A DNA stretch of 64,000 bases from Rhodopirellula baltica SH 1. Its GTDB lineage: Bacteria > Planctomycetota > Planctomycetia > Pirellulales > Pirellulaceae. The stretch spans positions 558,001-622,000 of the forward strand of contig NC_005027.1 in the NCBI RefSeq assembly GCF_000196115.1, given 5' to 3'. Each line of letters opens with the position of its first letter. Position 1 is the first letter of the stretch. The position numbers and the translations under genes are program-made. The notes below the pieces were generated by a model, which saw nothing but the letters and a program-made list of their open reading frames with translations, made no database searches and was not told the DNA's origin. Below are positions 17,033-25,644 of this stretch, one piece after another.

Positions 17033-18949
17033 TCACTCTGCGTCTCGTAGTGCGTTGGCTTCGTGAAGTTCCCAGTCTTTCAAGCGGTCGTCGGACCGGG
17101 CACTTTCAAAATCTTGAAGATCCAGCGAGGTTGGTAGTTCACTCGGCGGCAATGCCGACACCGTCATCGCTTGTTCGAGTGGATCCAACCCAAGTGCGAT
17201 TTGCATCTGAGCCAACGCGGCGAACCAACTCTGTTGGGCCTCGATCAACTTGATCTCCGTCTCGTTGGCTTTCGTTTCCAACAAGTTCAGATAGATCAGA
17301 TCAATTTTGCCGCGTTCAAACGCGAAACGGTATCGATCGAGTGTGTCGATGCTGGCTCGCAACGACGCTTCGGATTGTTCGACAATTTGGCCGGACAGTG
17401 TCAACGCGTTGTAGGCGGTTTGCAGTTCAACGCCGATCTTGTCACGCACCAATCGTAGTTTTTGATTCGTTTGTGCGATCTTGGCCGTTGTCGATTGAAC
17501 TTTGCCGCGAGCCTTGCGACGTTGGATGGGAACTTCGCTGGTGAAACCGATCACCAATTCAAATTCGCCTTTGTCGTCGGACTTGGTCGCTGGTTCACCC
17601 ATGTCCTGCGAGGCTTCGGCGATGAAATCAAAGCGGGGAAGCATCTCATTGCAAGCGAGCTGTCGATCGAGCTGGATGCCGCGAATTTGATACTGCAAAA
17701 TCTGCGGTTCAGGTCGCCGTGAAAGGGCTGCGGCGAGGTCCGTTTGAAAGTCACCGGGCGGCGGTGGCTGAATCGCGGGGAACTTCTTGGGGATCCATTG
17801 ATCTTCGGGAACAATTGGTTGCCCGCCATCGTCGCGAAGGAACAGGCCCAGTTTGAACGCGGTCTCACGGTACTTGCGTTCCGTTTCCAGAACCTTGGTC
17901 GAACGTTCGGCGATGAGTTGTTGGTTGAGGATCAAATCGATCTCGGCAAACTTGCCCGCTTCGACACCGGCTTCGTATTGCTTGCCCCGTTCTTCAGCCA
18001 ACTTCAGCAATTCTCGTTGAGCTTGCAGACTGGATCCGGCGGCGACCCATTGCCAATAGTTCGTCGTGGCGTCGAGAGAGATTTGCAACAGTGTTTGCTG
18101 AACCGTTGGTCCGACGGCTTGCCGAGCCAGTGACGCTTGGAAGACGGCAACGCGTTGCGGGTCGATCGCGCGACCTTGCAATAAAGGTTGGATGATGGAG
18201 GCTTTGAATTCGCCAGCATCATCGGTTTGGCGTTCTTTGTACCAAGGTTGATAGTAGCCTCGTCCAACGCGATAACCCGCTTCGACGTAGCCGCCCCACC
18301 AAGTTTGCCGGGCGAGTTTCAAACCGTTGCGATAGTTCTCGTAATAGCCGGTGGGTTCTGACAAGGAGTACGCGTTGAACTTGACGTCGTAGGCACCGCG
18401 GGCGGACATGAGTTCGCCGCTGGTCAATCCGGCCTGTTGGCGAGCCTGGATGATTTCGGGGTAGGACCGATAAACGCTGGCGATGACGTCGGCCAGAACA
18501 AGCGCGTCCTCGTTGGTTGTTGCCGCTTCAGTAACGTCTGATGCTTCACCGGGTTCGGTGACTGATTCGGGGAGTTGTTCCGCGGTGGTTTCCGTGAGCG
18601 GATCGGTGTCGTCGTTCTGCGCGACGGTGAGGAATTGTTTGAATGACAACGAGTCAGACTCGATCATCGCTGGAGCCGATGGATCGTCCGCTTGGATCAG
18701 GGTGGTCGTTGCTAATTGCGACGGTGCCAGCAACGCCAACAGTGCAATGGCGAAACGATTTCGACGCGAGGAATGCGTTAACGTGGCCGCGACGGAGGCG
18801 GTGTCTTTGGCAGAGTTTGAGGCTTGGCCAAAGTTTGCCGCACGTGCGGACTCTAAGCCTTGGGCAGTTTGACCTTCGACGCTTTCTCTTGTGATTTTTC
18901 GGGTTCCTGGTCGGCGACGACCGGCGGGAATCCATTTAGTTGACGCCAT
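17033..18949 (-). CDS. TolC-family outer membrane efflux protein
   Basis: Outer-membrane channel of a type I export system. The C-terminal 450 residues show the tandem OEP repeats: long coiled-coil helices with GELMSARGAYD, LQISLDATTNYWQWVAAG and, in the second half, VRDKIGVELQTAYNALTLS and NLLETKANETEIKLIEAQ. The first 75 residues are basic and precede a hydrophobic segment (RFAIALLALLAPSQLATTT), an unusually late signal peptide. The ATG at 18949 (another at 18988) overlaps the hlyD-like gene by about 100 bases; a later non-ATG start cannot be excluded. It is the third gene of the ABC-HlyD-TolC operon. Confidence 0.85.
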   Translation of the reverse strand: MASTKWIPAGRRRPGTRKITRESVEGQTAQGLESARAANFGQASNSAKDTASVAATLTHSSRRNRFAIALLALLAPSQLATTTLIQADDPSAPAMIESDSLSFKQFLTVAQNDDTDPLTETTAEQLPESVTEPGEASDVTEAATTNEDALVLADVIASVYRSYPEIIQARQQAGLTSGELMSARGAYDVKFNAYSLSEPTGYYENYRNGLKLARQTWWGGYVEAGYRVGRGYYQPWYKERQTDDAGEFKASIIQPLLQGRAIDPQRVAVFQASLARQAVGPTVQQTLLQISLDATTNYWQWVAAGSSLQAQRELLKLAEERGKQYEAGVEAGKFAEIDLILNQQLIAERSTKVLETERKYRETAFKLGLFLRDDGGQPIVPEDQWIPKKFPAIQPPPPGDFQTDLAAALSRRPEPQILQYQIRGIQLDRQLACNEMLPRFDFIAEASQDMGEPATKSDDKGEFELVIGFTSEVPIQRRKARGKVQSTTAKIAQTNQKLRLVRDKIGVELQTAYNALTLSGQIVEQSEASLRASIDTLDRYRFAFERGKIDLIYLNLLETKANETEIKLIEAQQSWFAALAQMQIALGLDPLEQAMTVSALPPSELPTSLDLQDFESARSDDRLKDWELHEANALRDAE

Positions 18950-20202
18950 ATCTCTCGGCCCAGCGGTACACGGTTCAAAAGCACCCATCCATTTGCACGG
19001 ACGCCCTGTCTGAGATATCGGTCATCAGGCCAACCATTCTCCCGATCAAAATGATTGTCCGGGGTCACCAGCACGCGAAAGTTTCCTTTGCCGTCGTCGG
19101 TCGGGAAGACTCGGTTGACTTTGCCGCCAAATGTGCCGACTGCGACGGATGGCCAGCCCACGAACTGAACCGCGGGCCAACCTTCAAATTGCAGGCGAAC
19201 GGGGTCACCTTCGTGGATCAATGGCATGTCATTGCCGCTGACTCGCATTTCAACGGCCAACTCGTCCGTGTCCGGCACGATGACAAACAGTTGGTCGCCT
19301 TCTTTGATTGTGTCGCTGCCTTCGACGCCAAACCACTCTTGGATGCGGCCCGAACGTGGGGCACGGATTTCCAAACGGTCCAGTTCGCCGCGTTTGTTTC
19401 GCAGGTCCAGGATTTCTTTTTCGATCGTGTTGATCTTCTGCATCGCATCAAGCACCTTTTGCTCGGCGTCGCGATTCTTGATCGCGATGTCCTGCAATTT
19501 TGCCTCAATCTCTTCTTCCTTGGAGATCAGCGAAGCGGACAATTCGTGCACCGCGTTCTGAGCCTTCTGGACCTTTGCGACTTGTGATTCAACCGCTTGC
19601 TGTTTGCTGAACAATTCTTCGCGAGACACCAAACCTTTCTTGGAAACTTCTTCTGCAATTCGCAATTGGTTGCGTTTGTCTTGCAGTTCCGCTTCCATCG
19701 CGGTGACTTCGTTTTTAGCTTGTTCCCATTTTTGTTTGGCGGCTTCCAAGTCTTGTTTCAATGATTCGGTCAAACTCTTTCCGCCGTTTTCTTGCAACGC
19801 GACGGCTTGCTTGGCGACTTCGAGTCCTGAGAGAGCCGCGGCTTCTTTGGATTCCATCGCGATGATTTGGGTGTCGATCTGCGAAACGCCGTCGACCGAG
19901 AAAGGTGACAATCGCAACAACAATTCATCTTGTTCGACATAGCTTCCTTCACGCAGTCCTGGTTTGACGTATTCGACAACGCCCTTGGATGGGCTGCGGA
20001 CCGGTTGCGGACGTTGTTGCGGATCGATGGCAACGACCGTTCCGATGCCACGAGCGGTTTGTTGCCAAGGCACGAACACCATCGCAATGATCGAAAGTGC
20101 AAGTCCGACGAAGGTGACCTTGCCGACAAAGCGAATCCAATTGCCGGTGCGGACCAATTGCATCGATGCGAAGTCGTCGGATGAATGAAGACTGTGAATC
20201 AT
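18853..20202 (-). CDS. HlyD-family membrane fusion protein
   Basis: Periplasmic adaptor joining the ABC protein (20282-22393) to the TolC-type channel (17033-18949). The 449 residues comprise a cytoplasmic N-terminus, one membrane span (about 25-46, VGKVTFVGLALSIIAMVFV), a first lipoyl half (SPSKGVVEYVKPGLREGSYV), a coiled coil of about 170 residues rich in Glu/Lys/Gln, and the returning lipoyl half with LEIRAPRSGRIQEWFG and a beta-barrel domain containing VRLQFEGWPAVQF. Length and order match HlyD/EmrA proteins. It starts 80 bases after the ABC gene's stop, fitting a polycistronic transcript. Confidence 0.88.
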   Translation of the reverse strand: MIHSLHSSDDFASMQLVRTGNWIRFVGKVTFVGLALSIIAMVFVPWQQTARGIGTVVAIDPQQRPQPVRSPSKGVVEYVKPGLREGSYVEQDELLLRLSPFSVDGVSQIDTQIIAMESKEAAALSGLEVAKQAVALQENGGKSLTESLKQDLEAAKQKWEQAKNEVTAMEAELQDKRNQLRIAEEVSKKGLVSREELFSKQQAVESQVAKVQKAQNAVHELSASLISKEEEIEAKLQDIAIKNRDAEQKVLDAMQKINTIEKEILDLRNKRGELDRLEIRAPRSGRIQEWFGVEGSDTIKEGDQLFVIVPDTDELAVEMRVSGNDMPLIHEGDPVRLQFEGWPAVQFVGWPSVAVGTFGGKVNRVFPTDDGKGNFRVLVTPDNHFDRENGWPDDRYLRQGVRANGWVLLNRVPLGREIWRQLNGFPPVVADQEPEKSQEKASKVKLPKA

Positions 20203-20281
20203 GAGTTGGTGTGGGGTGAATGGATCAGTGATTCAAAACATTCGTGCGTGGTGTGTTCGCTAGGCAAAAGTTGCGAACAGA

Positions 20282-22393
20282 TCATTGGCGGCGGATGAAC
20301 AGGGTTTGGTCGCACCGCTGGGCGATGTCCATCCGATTGGTAAAGACGAGCAATGTCCAATCGGGGTTCTCGGGAGCGATGTGCTGCCACAACGATTCGC
20401 GAACCGTTGCGTCTAGCTCGTCCAACAACCCGTCGATGACCAAGAGTTTGGGACGAACCGCTAGCGCTCGAGCGATCAGCAACCGCAGGACTTGTTCCTG
20501 CGACAGCGGGTAGCCACCGGTTTGCAGCGAAGTTTGAAGACCGTTTTCGAGTTGTTCGATCGTGGCCGTCAAGCCAACTTGGCCGGTCACTTCGCGAACA
20601 CGGTGTTGCCCGATCCCGCGACGACCCAAGTCAATGTTTTCGCGAACCGTGCCGTGGAAAACATCACGTGTACCGGCATAGCTGATCAGTTTGCCGGAGC
20701 CCGATGCGGCGGCCTGAGCGGCTTCGATGCCACAAATTTGAATCAGCCCCTCGGGTACATCCATCAGTCCAGCGATTGAACGAGCCAAGCACGAACGGCC
20801 GCTGATGTCATCACCGGTAATCGCAACCCGTTCACCGGGCTGGATGGTTTCGGCGGGGATTCGCGAGGACCAAGCCGTGCCGCAGAATGCAAGGTTCGAC
20901 CAAGTCACCTTGGCCGGGCCTTCTTCGGTCGGTCCCAGTTCGATCTTTTGGTCCGCCGGGATGTCGACCAAGTGACCAACTTTGTCGATCCCGGCCATCA
21001 AGTCATAAAACTTCTCAAGTGATTTGCCCGCCTTTGCAAACGCACCGACGACGACGGTCACGATCAGTTCGCTGGCGACCAATTGTCCCAGCGTCAACGC
21101 GCCGCCAATCACCAACCAACCACCGAGAGCCAACACGGCGGTCGAGGCGAGTGTTTGAACCGCGATCGCAAAACCGACTTGCCGGATGACGACGCGAAAT
21201 TGTCGTTGGCGGGCGGCGATGTAGTCTGCGGTCAGACGGTCGGTCCGTTGAATCGCGAGACCTTCGCCGCCACTGGTTTTGAACACCGATGGTTGTGCGA
21301 TAACGTCTTGCAACCAGTGCGCGACGCGATACTTGGCGATCGATTCTTCGATCGATGTTCGAATGCCGTTTCGCCCGAGCAACCAGATGATTGAGACCAT
21401 CGCGATGACGAGCACGATGTCAAATCCGAGCAAGAACGGATGGTAGAACGCCAAGACGATCATCCCCAAAACGGTGGTCAGAACGATCGAGACGCCATCA
21501 AGCAACAACACTGCGGTCGCTTTTTGAATCGTCATGATGTCAAAGAAGCGGTTGGCCAATTCGCGAGGGCATTCGCCGCGAAGATGTTGCTGGTTGGCTC
21601 GCGGGAATCGGTGGGCGAGGTCGCTGGCGATGCGGACGAATTGGCGACGCTGGATGATTTCCACTACGACGGTTTGCAACACTCGCAGCACACCGGCGAT
21701 CGAGAGACACGTCAGCAGCATCATTCCCAAAATGATCAACGGTTGAAACTGCGTGCCCCAGCTGACCACGTTGACCAAGGATTCAACCGCGAGCGGCGTC
21801 GCGAGAGCCAAGACGCCCGCGACGAGCGCGAACAGCACGACCATCCAAATGTCGCGTCGGTCGAGGTTCAGCAGCGAGATGAATCGACGCAGTGGTGTCG
21901 GGTGTTCGTGATGGCCGGCGTGACCATGTGAGGTGACCGAGATCGAATCGCATTCGAATTGCTTGCGCGCGATCAGCATCCGAGGCGCGGGCGACGTCGA
22001 GAAAAGCTGGCTGAGCCGATGTCGGCTAATCACCTTCGAATTGACTTGGTCGTTCGTCGAGAACATCTCGACCGATCGCCAGTTCGCTTTCTCGAGGACT
22101 CTGAGTGACCCATCGTCGTAGGCCAACACGATGGGGTTGCCTTCGGCGAGAAATCCAAACGCTTCGGCACCCGATTGCAGTTGGGTTTCGTCCAGCACGA
22201 TGCCGCTTTGCATGGCGCTGGTTTGCAGCACCCACAACGGATCTTCGTCTTCGGGCATCGAATCGTTGGACAACACATCGGCCAGATCGACCGGCAGCCC
22301 GAGGCTTTGCCCAATTCGAGTTAGCGCTCGCAGGATCGACTGGTCATCCGGAGCAATCGCGTCAGAAAATGGGGGTGAATCCATACGAGTCAA
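20282..22393 (-). CDS. Type I secretion ABC transporter with degenerate ATPase motifs
   Basis: A 703-residue half-transporter: an N-terminal C39-peptidase-like domain without a catalytic Cys (about 20-140), six membrane spans (about 180-440), and a C-terminal nucleotide-binding domain. The NBD departs from consensus at nearly every catalytic motif: Walker A is GDDISGRS (527-534), with Arg replacing the essential Lys; the Q-loop position reads YAGT; the signature is LSQEQ rather than LSGGQ; the residue after the Walker B Asp654 is Gly instead of the catalytic Glu; and the H-loop His is Asn686. The reading frame is intact and operon partners are preserved, so it is probably functional in some altered way. 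No intact partner ATPase is in the window. Confidence 0.88.
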   Translation of the reverse strand: MTRMDSPPFSDAIAPDDQSILRALTRIGQSLGLPVDLADVLSNDSMPEDEDPLWVLQTSAMQSGIVLDETQLQSGAEAFGFLAEGNPIVLAYDDGSLRVLEKANWRSVEMFSTNDQVNSKVISRHRLSQLFSTSPAPRMLIARKQFECDSISVTSHGHAGHHEHPTPLRRFISLLNLDRRDIWMVVLFALVAGVLALATPLAVESLVNVVSWGTQFQPLIILGMMLLTCLSIAGVLRVLQTVVVEIIQRRQFVRIASDLAHRFPRANQQHLRGECPRELANRFFDIMTIQKATAVLLLDGVSIVLTTVLGMIVLAFYHPFLLGFDIVLVIAMVSIIWLLGRNGIRTSIEESIAKYRVAHWLQDVIAQPSVFKTSGGEGLAIQRTDRLTADYIAARQRQFRVVIRQVGFAIAVQTLASTAVLALGGWLVIGGALTLGQLVASELIVTVVVGAFAKAGKSLEKFYDLMAGIDKVGHLVDIPADQKIELGPTEEGPAKVTWSNLAFCGTAWSSRIPAETIQPGERVAITGDDISGRSCLARSIAGLMDVPEGLIQICGIEAAQAAASGSGKLISYAGTRDVFHGTVRENIDLGRRGIGQHRVREVTGQVGLTATIEQLENGLQTSLQTGGYPLSQEQVLRLLIARALAVRPKLLVIDGLLDELDATVRESLWQHIAPENPDWTLLVFTNRMDIAQRCDQTLFIRRQ

Positions 22394-22583
22394 ACAGGGG
22401 CAATCGAATGTCGGGGAGCGAAACTCACGAGGTCAAACGTCGCGAGAAGATCGTTTTTCGGTGGGCATACCACGCTGGTCAAACAGCGTGGTTTTCCCGG
22501 GACTGGGGTTCGATTGAAGTCGGGCATCGTCTGGTTCGCCGATCCGTGGGAACCAGCCCGGTGTGCCACTGCAGCAGGCCGAT

Positions 22584-25232
22584 TCAGCACGTGCCGCCGA
22601 CGACTTGCCATTCGCTTTCGGCCCGGGACGTGTTTTCAGTCCGCAGTTGAACCCAAGATCCGTCCGAGTGGTAGCGGTACTTCTGGCCAGAGTCGATGGC
22701 GACCATGTGCACCCAGCCGTTTTGCAGCAAATTACGAATGTTGGCATGCTTGGCGATGACCCGGTCAATGGATTCCCGGCTGGCAACCACGACAGTTTGA
22801 AGGCGTAAGGGAAGATGCTGCATCTTTAAGCCGCAACCAAGGGATTGGTTCGGCAAACCCGCTTGAAGATCGCCGCCGTTGCCCGACAAGACACCAAATT
22901 GACCGACAACATTGTGGATGGTTTTGCATCCGCTGCCGAAAAGAGTTGGATCGACGGTGGAGGCGTAGTATTGCATGTTGATCCAGTGTGCCACGACCAT
23001 CGGAGCGGTGAGGATGGATTCCAACACGGCACCCTTTGGATCGGTTGTTTGATTGTAGCTGTGAAGGAAGACCCGCCCGTCGAGTGATCGTCCTCGGGTC
23101 AATTCTCGAGGCCCGATCAACATGCTGGCATTGCCCGCCAATCCCCATTCAGGACGCGTTTGCGACCAGTCGGACGCACGCGAAATCAGCGAATCGGTGC
23201 AGCTCTCGTTCAGCAGCGGCAACCGCTCTTCCCGCGTCAGATGACTGGCGGCATCGGCAACGTTTTGGAGCTCGACGATTCGAGACTGATGCGAGGCTGG
23301 AACCGCATCCAAATCCAACCATTCGATTTGGTCGGTGGTGGTGTTGTGCCAAGCGGCGATGACATGGGTCTCGGCGGGAATCTCAATCCCTCGATCCGAC
23401 AACCGTTTCTGAATCCGTCGATCGTTCAGCAAGATCGCAGCCAGTCTCGCGTTGGGAGCCCCCGAGTGACCTCCGCAGGCACCACAATCCAATCCGGCGG
23501 CCATGGCGTTGTTGTCGGTTTGGCTGCCATGCCCGCAGAGAACGACCAAGGGTGCAAAGTCGTCGCTCAGCCCCATGCTGTTGAGGAGACCTTCCACTAA
23601 ATCGGTTTGCTGATCCAAGTCGATGCCTTGTTCGACCAAGTGATCCAAATCCAGTGGTGTTGCTTCGACGTCGTGCAACTTGGATGGATGTTTGATTCGC
23701 AAGCTGTTTCGAAACTTGGGGCTCATCAACCGAGTGGCCAAATCGAAACCTGAGAACAAGCCGATGGTTTCCACAAACGAGAAGCAGCCGACGGCGGAAG
23801 TCTGAAGTCGCTTCCAGAGCTTCTTTCCGTTTCGAACCGAGACTTGTTTTTCAGCGGTGTCGTTTCGCGAAGTCGCACAGTCGCCGACGCATGGCGATGA
23901 TTTTTCTCGCAGAGCAAACTTGGGCGACAACAGCACGGGGGCGTGAGTGTCGCCGGAAGATTGACCGAGCGGGACGTATTCAAATGGCAGTCCAAAGAAT
24001 CCTGCAATACCGAGCGTGTCGACCGATGCGTCGACTTGCTCGAGGTGGCGTCGAAATCGTTCGGATCGGACGTCGATGCAGAACGCCATTTGCACGGCAG
24101 GTTTGGTGGCCAAGTTGGTTGGTTCTTCGAAATCTTCATCAGCAACGTGGTCGGTCGTGAGTTCGCGCACCGGCAACTTGGCGAGCAAGTCGTCTCGGTA
24201 GGCAATTTCCATCGCTCGCAACAGGATCTTCCGATCGGATTTGCAATCGTTGTCGGAATCCATCAGCGACAAACTTTGATGATCCAGAACCGACGACCAA
24301 TTCACCTCGAACAGAAACGCTTCGGAAATCGCAACGTCGTATGCGAGCGACATGGCGAGCAAGCCACGGAAGTCATCAAACTGCATTCGGCCGGTCCCAG
24401 TCGGATCGGTCTGCAAACCTTGGTACTTGGTCCATCCGCTCCAACCGGGAAGCGAGAACGCGTGAGCCAAGAGGAACGTTTCCCACAATGCGCGTGGGAT
24501 GTTCAGGCGTTGCAACAGATGCACGATCGTTGCTTCAACTGTGTGCGGCAGTTCATCAACGAAGTGTCGAAAGCCAGTCAGGCCGAGAATCTCGATCCCT
24601 CGATCGATTTTGGCCTTGTTTCGCCAAGCCTGATACAGCGGAAGGTTTCGCCACGGGCTGGCCCAAGTCGATTGGCCTTCGTCGTAGTGAGCCGAACAAT
24701 GCTTGCCGATTTCGTCTTTCACGATCTCGGTCCAGTCCACTTCACCGTGGGCAGACAGCCGATCAGCAATGGTTGCGATTCTTGGAAGCGACGACTTTTC
24801 AGGCATCGTTTGCTTTGAGGCGTCTCCGGTGTGAAGTCTGGTTTGCAAAGCTTTCAGGACGTCTGCTTTCTTCTGCGAGAGATCCTTTCCAGGTGAGTTT
24901 TCCAGCAGAGCTGCTTCGATGTGCGACTCAGCAAAGCTGCCAGACTGGTAGTGCGCCGAGAAGTGATCCATCGATGGTAGCAACTCGCATTTCGAGAAGA
25001 CTCGCAGGTAGTCTCGCGATTCGTGGAAGGAGCGTTCGGACAATCCAGCGTACGGATTCACGGCGATCCAATCTTTCAATGGCCAGACGGGAGAGACCAC
25101 TTGGCAGACTTGGTCGAGCAACTCTTCGACTTGTCGGTAAACATGTGGATCTTCGTAAGCAGCGGGGACAAAGACGCTGAATGGTTGTGCGTTGGCTTTG
25201 GATTTCTTCTGTTCAGGAGCGAGCGTATTCAT
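22584..25232 (-). CDS. dabA: Inorganic carbon transporter subunit DabA (DUF2309)
   Basis: Cytoplasmic zinc-binding subunit of the DAB inorganic-carbon accumulation complex, thought to hydrate CO2 to bicarbonate vectorially in partnership with the membrane subunit DabB. The 882-residue length is typical. Carbonic-anhydrase-like ligands are visible: Cys385 and Asp387 in FCIDVRSERF, His568 in VLCGHGSQ, and Cys583 in LDCGACGGHSG, matching the Cys-Asp-His-Cys set described for the family. The N-terminal PVWPLKDWIAVNPYAGL block is also diagnostic. I chose the ATG at 25232; a TTG at 25271 is in frame. dabB lies upstream on the same strand, but with a 412-base gap holding a palindromic repeat. Confidence 0.9.
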   Translation of the reverse strand: MNTLAPEQKKSKANAQPFSVFVPAAYEDPHVYRQVEELLDQVCQVVSPVWPLKDWIAVNPYAGLSERSFHESRDYLRVFSKCELLPSMDHFSAHYQSGSFAESHIEAALLENSPGKDLSQKKADVLKALQTRLHTGDASKQTMPEKSSLPRIATIADRLSAHGEVDWTEIVKDEIGKHCSAHYDEGQSTWASPWRNLPLYQAWRNKAKIDRGIEILGLTGFRHFVDELPHTVEATIVHLLQRLNIPRALWETFLLAHAFSLPGWSGWTKYQGLQTDPTGTGRMQFDDFRGLLAMSLAYDVAISEAFLFEVNWSSVLDHQSLSLMDSDNDCKSDRKILLRAMEIAYRDDLLAKLPVRELTTDHVADEDFEEPTNLATKPAVQMAFCIDVRSERFRRHLEQVDASVDTLGIAGFFGLPFEYVPLGQSSGDTHAPVLLSPKFALREKSSPCVGDCATSRNDTAEKQVSVRNGKKLWKRLQTSAVGCFSFVETIGLFSGFDLATRLMSPKFRNSLRIKHPSKLHDVEATPLDLDHLVEQGIDLDQQTDLVEGLLNSMGLSDDFAPLVVLCGHGSQTDNNAMAAGLDCGACGGHSGAPNARLAAILLNDRRIQKRLSDRGIEIPAETHVIAAWHNTTTDQIEWLDLDAVPASHQSRIVELQNVADAASHLTREERLPLLNESCTDSLISRASDWSQTRPEWGLAGNASMLIGPRELTRGRSLDGRVFLHSYNQTTDPKGAVLESILTAPMVVAHWINMQYYASTVDPTLFGSGCKTIHNVVGQFGVLSGNGGDLQAGLPNQSLGCGLKMQHLPLRLQTVVVASRESIDRVIAKHANIRNLLQNGWVHMVAIDSGQKYRYHSDGSWVQLRTENTSRAESEWQVVGGTC

Positions 25233-25409
25233 GATCGATTCGTTGGATGGAAGGTTGGCTTTGTTGGTCAAGAAAGAGCAGAGATGTGTTTTGTGATTCG
25301 CCGTCGTGCAGGGTTGGTCGGGGATGTTCTCATGAACCGTTTGGGAGTTGGTCGGTTCTTTTTGTGAGCCGTTTGGGCCTTCGCCCCGGTTCGTTTAGCT
25401 CTTCGTACT

Positions 25410-25626
25410 AGCCGTTTAGGCGTTAGCCGAATGGCACTTACTTCACCCTCCCTCTGGGAGGGTCGGCCCGCTTCGGGCCGGGGAGGGCGAACCTAAAACC
25501 CGGTGTGTAGCCCTCCCCTCGCTTCGCTCGACCCTCCCAGGGGGAGGGTGAATTTGTAAAGTAAGTGCCATTCGGCGTTAGCCTCGGTTCTGTGATGTCG
25601 GAACCGGGGCTAACGCCCAAACGGCT
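25410..25626. repeat. Nested palindromic repeat element between dabB and dabA
   Basis: Outer arms AGCCGTTTAGGCGTTAGCC (25410-25428) and GGCTAACGCCCAAACGGCT (to 25626) are inverted copies. Inside, CCGAATGGCACTTACTTCACCC and a GGGAGGGTCG block are mirrored by CGACCCTCCC and AAGTAAGTGCCATTCGG, with an 8-base insertion in the right arm. The centre has its own GGCCCGCTTCGGGCC hairpin. No ORF is present. Part of the right arm is shared with the element at 35219-35349. The rest of the 25233-25644 gap holds nothing else recognised. Confidence 0.8.
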
Positions 25627-25644
25627 CACTCTTTGAACAACCGC

